A stretch of 27,659 bases of DNA from Arcicella sp043769985 (GTDB lineage Bacteria > Bacteroidota > Bacteroidia > Cytophagales > Spirosomataceae): assembly GCA_043769985.1 (NCBI GenBank), contig JAYVIV010000056.1:1-27659 (forward strand), written 5' to 3'. Each line of letters opens with the position of its first letter. The stretch's first letter is position 1. The notes below the pieces were generated by a model. That model made no database searches and was not told where the DNA came from. It worked only from the letters and a program-made list of their open reading frames with translations. The position numbers and the translations under genes were made by a program. Below, piece by piece: positions 8,509 through 15,250 of this stretch.

Positions 8509-8845
8509 CCAATTTTAAGATATTCGATTTTATAACGATGAATGGTTAGGATTTATGTTACTGTAATGAGTAAATGGTTGAAATTTGCAAAAGTCGTAAG
8601 TCTTTAAGTACACTGTTTAATAAGTTTTCTGGTATTTTTTTAGAACACGATTGATAAGATTTACCAGATTAAACAAGATTAGAAATTACAATCATTTTAA
8701 TCCTATAAATCTTGAAAATCGTGTTCCAACAATTTAGATAATAAAACTTATTAAACAGTGTATTAAGTCTTATCTCGTAATTGAAGTTACGCATTGTTAG
8801 ATTACCATATCCGATATAATTAAATTTACGAAAAAAAGCAATCTT
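8509..8845. other. Intergenic interval with nested insertions
   Basis: A 337-base stretch between the barrel gene and the transposase. 8509-8608 is AT-rich and should hold the barrel gene promoter. It ends with one arm (8590-8608) of an interrupted inverted repeat. 8611-8760 is a MITE-like element. 8774-8780 is the target duplication of the insertion sequence that begins at 8781. The minus-strand open frame at 8669-8854 runs through these repeats and is not accepted. Confidence 0.7.
8611..8760. mobile_element. 150-bp MITE-like element with TA target duplication
   Basis: Perfect 18-bp terminal inverted repeats (CACTGTTTAATAAGTTTT at 8611-8628 and its complement at 8743-8760) are flanked on both sides by TA (8609-8610 and 8761-8762). 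The interior is itself partly palindromic (GAACACGATT...AATCGTGTTC) and codes for nothing. TA duplication suggests mobilisation in trans by an IS630/Tc1-like transposase, which is not present in the window. Confidence 0.75.
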
Positions 8846-9937
8846 GTGCAACACGTATCTCCTGAGTTTGATTTATATACTGACTATTTGATTATTAATC
8901 AAGGGCAAAGTACAGCAACCCAATTATCCTCACTTTTGGATGGTCATATTGCCCATGACACCTTTACACGTAGCCTTAATGAGCGAAATTATACCTCGGT
9001 TGATTTATGGAAAGTGGTTAAACCATTTGTTCTCCAAATACAATCAGATGAAGGTGTTTTAATACTTGATGATACAGTTGAGCCAAAACCTTACATGAAA
9101 GAAAATGAACTCATTTGTTGGCATTTCGACCATGTTGAAGGTCGTAGTATCAAAGGAATAAATCAATTAACAGCTGTGTATCATAATCAGAATAGCAGTT
9201 TGCCAGTTGGGTTCAATTTGATTCATAAAGACACCTTTAAAACAGATAAAAAAACGGGTAAACTCAAAAGAGTGAGTAGCGTAAGTAAACATCAATATTT
9301 CAGACAACTCATCAAAAAAAGTATTGATAATAATCTGATATTCAAATATATACTGGCTGATAAATGGTTTTCTTCTAATGGAAATATGACCTATATTTCG
9401 GAACTGAATCGCCATTTTATCATGCCTTTGAAGGAGAATCGTAAGGTTGCATTGAGTCTTGAAGACCATAACAAAGGCAAGCATCAGTCAATCGAATCAT
9501 TAGGTTTGGAAGAGGGTCAAACTTCCTGTGTTTATTTAAAAGGAATGGGCTTTCCACTCCTAATAACTAAACAGGTTTTCAAAGACGAAAACTCCATAAA
9601 GGGGACTCTTTATCTGGTAACCAATGATTTGATGGCTGATGCAAGTTCAATTAAAGACTACTATCAAAGAAGATGGAAAGTCGAAGAATTTTACAAATCG
9701 GTCAAATCAAACACAGGATATTCAAAATCCCCAGCTCATACAATCAGAACCCAAAGTAATCATCTGTATTTATCAATGATTGCCTTTGTCAAACTGGAGG
9801 CAATAAAGGTAAATACCAAGAAAAACCATTTTGCAATCAAATCTATTTTAGTAATAAATGCTATGAAAGTGTCCATGAGAAAACTCCAAACACTAAAACA
9901 AAACATTAGTCTACTAAATCAGTGTGCGTAACATCAG
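8781..9937 (+). mobile_element. Complete IS4-type insertion sequence, 1157 bp
   Basis: The ends are TTGAAGTTACGCA (8781-8793) and TGCGTAACATCAG (9925-9937), inverted repeats that match in 11 of 13 positions. A 7-bp direct duplication CTCGTAA flanks the element (8774-8780 and 9938-9944). It contains one intact transposase gene whose TAA stop (9929-9931) lies inside the right inverted repeat. The clean duplication and open frame point to a fairly recent insertion. Confidence 0.8.
8846..9931 (+). CDS. IS4-family DDE transposase
   Basis: 361 residues. It catalyses cut-and-paste movement of the surrounding element. The DDE triad is visible: D75 or D76 in V-L-I-L-D-D-T-V-E-P-K, D172 in I-L-A-D-K-W-F-S-S, and E280 in the IS4 signature Y-(2)-R-(3)-E-(6)-K, present exactly as Y273, R276, E280, K287. 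All are intact, so the enzyme may be active. The predicted start is GTG at 8846; no ATG in frame is near. Only 65 bases separate the left end from the start, so the promoter must lie at or across the element end. The last codons overlap the right inverted repeat. Confidence 0.92.
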   Translation: MQHVSPEFDLYTDYLIINQGQSTATQLSSLLDGHIAHDTFTRSLNERNYTSVDLWKVVKPFVLQIQSDEGVLILDDTVEPKPYMKENELICWHFDHVEGRSIKGINQLTAVYHNQNSSLPVGFNLIHKDTFKTDKKTGKLKRVSSVSKHQYFRQLIKKSIDNNLIFKYILADKWFSSNGNMTYISELNRHFIMPLKENRKVALSLEDHNKGKHQSIESLGLEEGQTSCVYLKGMGFPLLITKQVFKDENSIKGTLYLVTNDLMADASSIKDYYQRRWKVEEFYKSVKSNTGYSKSPAHTIRTQSNHLYLSMIAFVKLEAIKVNTKKNHFAIKSILVINAMKVSMRKLQTLKQNISLLNQCA

Positions 9938-9999
9938 CTCGTAAGTAAAAAAACATCAACTAAATCAAACTTTAACTCCTTAAAGACTTATGACTTTCC

Positions 10000-10542
10000 T
10001 TATATTTCCATCCGTCTTCGCAACTCTGTAATGTGTGCTGTATGATGCTTTCCGTGCCACGAATACATACCCGTAACCGTCCGCAACGAATTCAAATGTT
10101 TGGTTTCAGGGTGAATAAATTGATGATCGAATTGTTCATTCGTCATTGATTTTAACAACATTATCCAACGCTTGTGCATGACATCTAACATTATTAATGA
10201 CCATTCTATCGGAGCATTTTTGCCGTCTTCCAATTCCGCCCACAGATGCTCTTCGTAAGGCTTTATCGTCGGCGTATGTTCTGTCAAAGCTAATTTGAAA
10301 CGAATAAAAGCATTCGCATGAGAATCCGCCACATGATTTACGGTCTGCCTAATTGTCCAACCCTCTGGACGATACGGAAGTAGCAATTGTTCCTCCGTCA
10401 ATCCATCAACTGCTTTACGAAGTAATGCTGGGAGATTTTCAATGTCAATAATCCAACCCAAAAGCATTTCTGGCGTGATTTCTGGGGGCTTTTGAAAATT
10501 GCCAATTGGAAAGCGAAGTTGTTGTAAAGTCGGTTCTTGCAT
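10000..10542 (-). CDS. DinB/YfiT-family putative metal-dependent transferase
   Basis: 180 residues. It matches the YfiT branch of the DinB superfamily (four-helix bundle, related to thiol S-transferases such as bacillithiol transferase). Diagnostic blocks are Y-R-P-E-G-W-T-I-R-Q-T-V-N-H-V-A-D-S-H (57-75) and the C-terminal W-H-G-K-H-H-T-A-H-I (162-171). H70, H163 and H167 are the expected metal ligands. The family usually works in the cytosol on thiol adducts or similar substrates; the real substrate here is unknown. It is a single gene, with a 1-kb AT-rich gap upstream of its start and the insertion sequence just past its stop. Confidence 0.88.
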   Translation of the reverse strand: MQEPTLQQLRFPIGNFQKPPEITPEMLLGWIIDIENLPALLRKAVDGLTEEQLLLPYRPEGWTIRQTVNHVADSHANAFIRFKLALTEHTPTIKPYEEHLWAELEDGKNAPIEWSLIMLDVMHKRWIMLLKSMTNEQFDHQFIHPETKHLNSLRTVTGMYSWHGKHHTAHITELRRRMEI

Positions 10543-11068
10543 AATATAGAAAAATTAATGTTTCTTGATTTAGTACAATTTAAAAAGGGGAATATTTTAT
10601 GCTAAATTTTATATAATAATTAAGTAAATATACTCATTACACTATGTTGTACTGATTTTTAATAAAGATAATATTTTTAAGTTTAAATTAATAAATTAAT
10701 TCATTCTCAAATTAATTATACTTTATTAAATATTTAATTGAAACATTTCGAGAAAATATTATATCATTAAAAACTTTTTTAAAAAATTATCTGCACTTGT
10801 GATTTTATGTAGTATCATAGTGTAATCATTTTTAAGAGAAATAATAGCCAAGCATAGAATTGACCTTTTCCAAACAAGATAGTATGTTTTTCTAAGTAAT
10901 ATCACTTAAAATACATTAAAAAGTTTTCAAAACATAGTTCTCTAAAATACATTATTACTTCATCAGCAAAATTTATAAAAAGTGTAGCAATTAAAGTGAT
11001 AATAATTTCTATGTATTTCACTTTTAAATAAAAATTTTAATATTGAGATTGTTTTTGGATATTTCCAT

Positions 11069-11103
11069 AAATCCTTTCTTCTATGAAGTAAGGATTTTTT
11101 TTT
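11069..11103 (+). terminator. Orphan intrinsic terminator 1
   Basis: The stem AAATCCTT/AAGGATTT continues, after a single T-T mismatch, into CTTC/GAAG with a three-base loop, followed by nine T residues. The T tract is only on the plus strand. The nearest upstream plus-strand gene is the transposase, more than 1.1 kb away. Confidence 0.75.
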
Positions 11104-11454
11104 GGTAAATTTAGTTCACAGGAACGCCTGCCGCAAAGTACTCAGAGTTAGGCATGGAGTTTTACCAAGTAATAATTAATATTCAACTACATTCTTTTTT
11201 TACTCTGTGACACTTTGTGAAAAACGCTACGCAACTCCGTGACCAAAGATGTGACCTCATACTTTATCCATAAAGTGAAAAATATAATTAGGAAAGTTAT
11301 ATTTTATTTGTGAAATAATTTTATCTTTGTTAAGTATTTAAAACAATATCATATAAAAATTGTGCAAAAATCAGTTTTTTGTCGTCCAACACAAGCATTT
11401 TAAGGTTTTGTTCAAATGTCTCCTCTTTTTCATAACTATTTAACAGTGAACCAC

Positions 11455-11488
11455 AAAGCCTCAAAGAAATTTGAGGCTTTCGTTTTTT
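11455..11488 (+). terminator. Orphan intrinsic terminator 2
   Basis: A perfect 11-bp stem AAAGCCTCAAA/TTTGAGGCTTT closes on a GAAA tetraloop and is followed by CGTTTTTT. It acts on plus-strand RNA and lies 80 bases before the DUF4377/META gene, insulating it from upstream transcription. No gene is visible between the two terminators. Confidence 0.8.
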
Positions 11489-11568
11489 AATCCCCTCCAA
11501 TTTAAAAGGCATCATTTTTGTAGTTTCAAATCAACTAAGTAAGGATTATTTGAAAACATAAAATTTGT

Positions 11569-12294
11569 ATGAAATTAAAACTGCTAATTTGTATTAGTGC
11601 CATCTTCCTGTGCTTTGCACCCACGAAATCCCCTAAATTTAAGTTAAAATCCCCTTTCCGAAAACTCTTTGTTGGAGCAAAAACTGTTGATTGTTTAGGT
11701 GAAGGAAAGTCCAAATGTATGATGGTTAAAAATTCCCCTGAGAAGAATTGGGAGTATTTTTATGATCAAATTGAAGGTTTTAAACATGATCAAGGATTTG
11801 AATATCAATTACTTATCGAAATTGTGGACGTTCCAGAAGGTTTAATGGATGGTTCAATTTTCAAGTACGTTTTGAAAAGAGTTATTAGTAAAACTGCCAT
11901 TGAATCCAACAAAATGGCGAGTTCGATGGTAACAGTCGCACCGTCGCCGCCCGTTAACAAAAGTCGAGCCACAGAATGGATTCTTACAGATTTTATTTAC
12001 AAAAATAAGGGACTCGAAGCCAAAGGTTTTGAAGCCACAATGACTCTGGATTTTGCCCAGAAAAAAGTCTTCGGCAATGGACCTTGCAGTCGGTATTATG
12101 GCACCTTGAGAGATTTAGACAAAAACAGAGTACGTTTTGAAAACATCGGAAATACAAAATCTCCCTGCAATTTAAGTGACAAAGAAAAAGCATTTTTTGA
12201 TTTATTACCACTTACGCAAAACTTCGTAGTCAAGGGCGAAAGAATGTTTGTTTATCATGGAACGGAATTGATTTTGGCATTTCGTCGTCGGTGA
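11569..12294 (+). CDS. Secreted DUF4377-META two-domain protein
   Basis: 241 residues. The N-terminus is hydrophobic (M-K-L-K-L-L-I-C-I-S-A-I-F-L-C-F-A), a signal peptide; C15 might be a lipobox cysteine, but the context (I-F-L-C) is imperfect. Residues about 33-100 match DUF4377 (V-D-C-L-G...S-K-C-M-M-V, then W-E-Y-F-Y-D-Q-I-E-G-F, then E-Y-Q-L-L-I-E). Residues about 134-241 match a META/HslJ domain (W-I-L-T-D-F, M-T-L-D-F-A...G-N-G-P-C-S-R-Y-Y-G, then K-S-P-C-N-L...E-K-A-F-F-D-L-L, and the final L-I-L-A-F-R-R). HslJ proteins are heat-shock outer-membrane proteins linked to novobiocin tolerance in E. coli; function here is unknown. It stands between two repeat-rich gaps. Confidence 0.82.
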   Translation: MKLKLLICISAIFLCFAPTKSPKFKLKSPFRKLFVGAKTVDCLGEGKSKCMMVKNSPEKNWEYFYDQIEGFKHDQGFEYQLLIEIVDVPEGLMDGSIFKYVLKRVISKTAIESNKMASSMVTVAPSPPVNKSRATEWILTDFIYKNKGLEAKGFEATMTLDFAQKKVFGNGPCSRYYGTLRDLDKNRVRFENIGNTKSPCNLSDKEKAFFDLLPLTQNFVVKGERMFVYHGTELILAFRRR

Positions 12295-12315
12295 GTTTGT
12301 TTTGAGGAAAAAAGG

Positions 12316-12444
12316 TTACACAGGAACGCCTGCCGCAGAGAGCCACGGAGCAATAAGGGAGAACCACAGAGAAAAGCGAGTTTCAACCCCTGTAGTTGTC
12401 ATTTTTTTCCTCTGTGGCTCGCTGCGGCAGGCGTTCCTGTGTAA
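12316..12444. repeat. 35-bp inverted repeat, CAGGAACGCCTGCCGC type
   Basis: Arms 12316-12350 and 12410-12444 match in 33 of 35 positions as complements. The 19-base segment CACAGGAACGCCTGCCGCA recurs at 11117-11135, so this is a repeat family. It lies between the META and SDR genes, both on the plus strand, and could form a long RNA hairpin ending the META transcript. Confidence 0.8.
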
Positions 12445-12532
12445 TCTCATACCCTCAAAATATTAGAACTTAATAAATCCATTTTCAGTTAAACAAAATA
12501 AGAACTTACAATCCAAATAAACTGAAAAACTA

Positions 12533-13303
12533 ATGGAAAGATTTAAAGGAAAAGTTGTCCTCATAACGGGTGGAGGACGTGGCATTGGGCGAGCAATATG
12601 CGTTCGTTTCGCTCAGGAAGGTGCAAATATTGTTTTCACAGGGAGAAATAATGATGAAAATGTTGCAGAAACTATTCGCCAAGTGGAAGCAACGGGTGCA
12701 AAAGCCCACTTCATCCAGTCGGATATCGGACAAGTGCCAGCCGTTTATGCAATGGTAAAAGAAGCCCTCGACACATTCGGACAAATTGATATTTTGGTCA
12801 ATAATGCAGGAATAGAAATTAACGCACCATTTTGGGAAGTTGAAGAAAAAGATTACGATGCGGTGATGAATACCAACCTGAAAGGAATGTTTTTCTTAAC
12901 TCAAGCTTTCGTGAGATTTGTGAAAGAAAACAAACGGACAGGTGTTGTAATTAATAATAGTTCAGTGCATGAAGAATTGCCTTTCCCCAATTTCACGCCT
13001 TATTGTGCCAGCAAAGGCGGAATGCAAATGGTGATGCGAAATTTGGCAGTTGAATTAGCACCGTTAGGAATAAGAATCAACAATGTTGCCCCAGGAGCCA
13101 TAAAAACGCCAATGAACGCCAAATTATTAAGCGACCCAGCCCTTTTGGCAACCCTAAAAAATAATATTTCCCTCGCACGTTTGGGCGAACCCGAAGATGT
13201 AGCGGGCGTAGTTGCTTTCTTAGCTTCGGATGATGCCAAGTACGTCACGGGTTCAACGTATTATGTGGATGGTGGATTGACGTTTCATTATACGGAACAG
13301 TAG
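12533..13303 (+). CDS. SDR oxidoreductase, glucose 1-dehydrogenase-like
   Basis: 256 residues, a classical short-chain dehydrogenase. The nucleotide-binding motif T-G-G-G-R-G-I-G is at 12-19, N-N-A-G at 90-93, and the catalytic residues are S143 or S144, Y157 and K161 (Y-C-A-S-K). The R following the first strand (F-T-G-R-N) is compatible with NADP, but cofactor choice cannot be fixed. The N-N-S-S-V-H-E...Y-C-A-S-K-G-G-M stretch is the wording of bacterial glucose 1-dehydrogenases, which oxidise glucose to gluconolactone; the true substrate may differ. The C-terminal Y-V-D-G-G is typical. It is probably a single-gene unit with repeats on both sides. Confidence 0.88.
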   Translation: MERFKGKVVLITGGGRGIGRAICVRFAQEGANIVFTGRNNDENVAETIRQVEATGAKAHFIQSDIGQVPAVYAMVKEALDTFGQIDILVNNAGIEINAPFWEVEEKDYDAVMNTNLKGMFFLTQAFVRFVKENKRTGVVINNSSVHEELPFPNFTPYCASKGGMQMVMRNLAVELAPLGIRINNVAPGAIKTPMNAKLLSDPALLATLKNNISLARLGEPEDVAGVVAFLASDDAKYVTGSTYYVDGGLTFHYTEQ

Positions 13304-13310
13304 TTTTACG

Positions 13311-13395
13311 GTAGCTCGAAATAGCATTTCGAGAGCGGTCGAACAATCGGACTCCATTCTCGAAATGCTATCGGGCAACGTTTGCTTCGAGCTAC
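13311..13395. repeat. CTCGAAATA palindrome, copy 2 with 14-bp insertion
   Basis: The left arm 13311-13337 is identical to the left arm of copy 1 (3439-3465). The right arm is split into 13355-13371 and 13386-13395 by 14 extra bases (CGGGCAACGTTTGC, 13372-13385). The loop GTCGAACAATCGGACT resembles that of copy 1 in the same orientation. The element starts 7 bases after the SDR stop codon, the same distance as copy 1 from the rel stop. Confidence 0.85.
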
Positions 13396-13416
13396 AGTAT
13401 TACCAACATAGCTTTA

Positions 13417-13457
13417 AAAGGTTCAGCTTTTTTCGTAAATTGCTGAACCTTTTTTTA
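13417..13457 (+). terminator. Intrinsic terminator just before the ATPase gene
   Basis: A perfect 11-bp stem AAAGGTTCAGC/GCTGAACCTTT with a 14-base loop, followed by a T tract. It ends 13 bases before the ATG at 13471. It may terminate SDR transcripts, but its nearness to the next start codon leaves no room for a promoter between them, so it could also work as an attenuator of the ATPase gene. Confidence 0.75.
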
Positions 13458-13470
13458 TTTCAACAAAAGC

Positions 13471-14574
13471 ATGGTTAAAGAAATTAAAATACAAAATTAT
13501 AAATCTGTCCAAGACTTAACCCTTGAATTAGGGCGTATAAACGTACTGATTGGAGCAAATGGTTGTGGGAAAAGCAATATTTTGGAAGCGATTGCTTTTG
13601 GGTCGGCGGCAGTTGATGATAAGTTAGGGAATGAGTTTTTATCATCGAGAGGAATTAGAGTTACAGACCCTATTTGGATGAAAAGTGGATTTGATAAAAA
13701 GGCTTCTAAAGAAACTATTTCGCTAAACCTTAATGTAAATGATGAAGATATATTTTTATTAATAGATAACGACAATAAGTCATTTTCAGAATGGAAGGTT
13801 ATAAGAAAAATAGAAGACCTTAAAATAGATAAAGACAATCTGGATTTATTACTTGATGGGAAAATTGATTTAGCCAAATTCGATTCATTACTAAAGAAAA
13901 ATAAAATCGAAGAATTGGAGAACTTCCTAATCTACGCCCCAGAAAACACATTTCTAAGAAAATTTGAAGAAGAATCGCAAATTGAACCATTAGGAATTCG
14001 AGGAGAAGGTTTATTCAAATTATTATCAGTAATGAGTCAAGAAACCCCAGAAGAATTTCAAGAAATCATTGAAAACTTAGAATTAATTGATTGGTTTGAA
14101 GGCTTTGAAATTCCGAAAGATTTAGTGTTTACTGAAAGAAGAATCAGAATAAAAGACCGTTTTTTGGAAGAAGGTTTGCAGTATTTCGACCAACGAAGTT
14201 CCAACGAAGGCTTTTTGTTTTTGATGTTTTATTTTGCCTTGTTTATTTCAAAATATACGCCCAAATTCTTCGCAATCGACAATATTGATGCTTCTTTGAA
14301 TCCAAAATTATGTATTGAACTCATCAAAATTCTTACAAAACTTTCCAAAAAACACGATAAACAAGTGATTTTTACTACTCATAATCCTGCCATTTTAGAT
14401 GGTCTGAATTTGAATGATGATGAGGTGAGATTATTGGTGGTTTCCAGAAATAAAGAGGGACATACCAAAACCAAACGCATTACACCTACCATCGTTCCAG
14501 AAGGAGAAAAGCCAGTACGACTTTCTGTACAATTTATGAGAGGCTACATCGGTGGATTACCTAAAAACTTCTAA
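13471..14574 (+). CDS. SMC/OLD-like AAA ATPase, putative defence component
   Basis: 367 residues. An ABC/AAA_21-type ATPase: Walker A G-A-N-G-C-G-K-S (28-35), an N-E-G-F-L-F-L-M-F segment (about 246-254) in the place of the ABC signature, Walker B F-F-A-I-D-N-I-D-A-S-L-N-P with D270 followed by N271, and the H-loop V-I-F-T-T-H-N-P. In most relatives the residue after the Walker B aspartate is the catalytic glutamate; here it is asparagine, which should slow hydrolysis or lock a dimer. It is followed after 5 bases by a TOPRIM-like gene, the ATPase plus TOPRIM layout seen in several phage-defence systems (PARIS, AbiL/RloAB). Assignment to any named system is not established. A terminator hairpin sits right before the start. 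Confidence 0.82.
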   Translation: MVKEIKIQNYKSVQDLTLELGRINVLIGANGCGKSNILEAIAFGSAAVDDKLGNEFLSSRGIRVTDPIWMKSGFDKKASKETISLNLNVNDEDIFLLIDNDNKSFSEWKVIRKIEDLKIDKDNLDLLLDGKIDLAKFDSLLKKNKIEELENFLIYAPENTFLRKFEEESQIEPLGIRGEGLFKLLSVMSQETPEEFQEIIENLELIDWFEGFEIPKDLVFTERRIRIKDRFLEEGLQYFDQRSSNEGFLFLMFYFALFISKYTPKFFAIDNIDASLNPKLCIELIKILTKLSKKHDKQVIFTTHNPAILDGLNLNDDEVRLLVVSRNKEGHTKTKRITPTIVPEGEKPVRLSVQFMRGYIGGLPKNF

Positions 14575-14579
14575 TTTTC

Positions 14580-15248
14580 ATGACATTATTTGGACTTGTT
14601 GCCGAGGGTGAAACAGACCACGCAGTTTTAGAAAATATATTATTGGGCATAACGGGTGAAGATATTTCTGATGAAATAACTATTCTGCAACCTGATATTG
14701 ACGAAACCGCAAAAGGAACACTTAAAGAGTTTGGAGGTTGGTATAATGTCTTCCAATACTGTAAATCGGAAGATTTTAAAGAAGCGTTTCAGAGAGTCCA
14801 ATATGTTGTTATTCAAATAGATACAGATGTTTCTGAAAATTTGCATTATGATATAAAACAGACAAATGATACTGGGGAAAAACTTTCACCAGAAGTTTTA
14901 ATTAATAAGGTGAAATCAAAATTTGAGCAAGTTATTGTTGATGAATTCGGAAAAGATTTCTTTGAAGATAACATTGATAGAATAATATTTGCTATTTCGG
15001 TAGATGAAATAGAATGTTGGTTGTTACCGCTTTATTTTACTGATAAAAATGATAATAATAAGGGATTAACCCATAATTGCAGTCGAAAACTTCATCAAAA
15101 AGTTAATTTCAAAAAAACGTATAGAGATTATAATAGAATCTCAAATGATTATTTTAAGCCAAAAATGTTAATGAAATTATATCCACTAAATCCAAGTTTA
15201 AAGATTTTCGTAGAATCAGTTCTATCTAAAAATATTGTTTTGGAATAA
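14580..15248 (+). CDS. TOPRIM-like putative nuclease, partner of the ATPase
   Basis: 222 residues. The N-terminus carries the TOPRIM pattern: a strand plus acidic turn F-G-L-V-A-E-G-E-T-D (4-13; E9 or E11), the D-x-D strand V-V-I-Q-I-D-T-D (76-83; D81, D83), and the late E-rich element S-V-D-E-I-E-C-W-L-L-P (140-150), reminiscent of the RloB/DUF4276 group. The rest is charged and has no other motif. It begins 5 bases after the ATPase stop and must be co-expressed with it. It ends 2 bases from the convergent rhomboid gene with no terminator between them. Likely role: the effector (DNA or RNA cleavage) of a two-gene defence or toxin system. That is inference; the family identity is uncertain. 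Confidence 0.65.
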   Translation: MTLFGLVAEGETDHAVLENILLGITGEDISDEITILQPDIDETAKGTLKEFGGWYNVFQYCKSEDFKEAFQRVQYVVIQIDTDVSENLHYDIKQTNDTGEKLSPEVLINKVKSKFEQVIVDEFGKDFFEDNIDRIIFAISVDEIECWLLPLYFTDKNDNNKGLTHNCSRKLHQKVNFKKTYRDYNRISNDYFKPKMLMKLYPLNPSLKIFVESVLSKNIVLE

Positions 15249-15250
15249 AC

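Larger units (their letters stand above)
8590..9997. repeat. Interrupted inverted repeat flanking the mobile elements
   Basis: AAAGTCGTAAGTCTTTAAG at 8590-8608 matches the complement of 9979-9997 in 18 of 19 positions. The right arm ends three bases before the DinB stop codon. Removing the two insertions and their target duplications would leave the arms about 60 bases apart, an ordinary intergenic hairpin. The mobile elements therefore seem to have landed inside an older repeat or terminator. Confidence 0.65.
10543..11568. other. 1-kb AT-rich gap, no supported protein gene
   Basis: The first 500 bases are extremely AT-rich with no long ORF. At 11069-11103 and 11455-11488 are two good intrinsic terminators, both oriented for plus-strand transcripts, although no plus-strand gene precedes them. 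Between them lies a degraded copy of the CACAGGAACGCCTGCCGCA repeat (11117-11135, shared with 12319-12337). The minus-strand 61-codon frame at 11330-11515 overlaps a terminator and looks spurious. Small RNAs are possible but no known family was recognised. Confidence 0.6.

Noticed and set aside
8669..8854. 61-codon minus-strand open frame at the MITE and IS border
   Set aside because: It runs through the MITE, its target duplication and the IS left end, so it is an accidental frame.
10543..11068. 6S RNA, tmRNA or tRNA in the AT-rich gap
   Set aside because: No clover-leaf, tag sequence or long bulged helix could be recognised; only the terminators remain as a hint.
11330..11515. 61-codon minus-strand open frame
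   Set aside because: It overlaps a strong plus-strand terminator stem and has no recognisable domain or good start context; it is kept only as part of the gene-free interval.
12570..12784. Open frames on both strands overlapping the SDR start
   Set aside because: Shadow frames of a clear SDR gene whose motifs are all in the main frame.
14580..15248. Naming the TOPRIM-like protein as AriB of PARIS
   Set aside because: The ATPase-TOPRIM layout agrees, but I cannot see DUF4435-specific motifs, so the name would be a guess.
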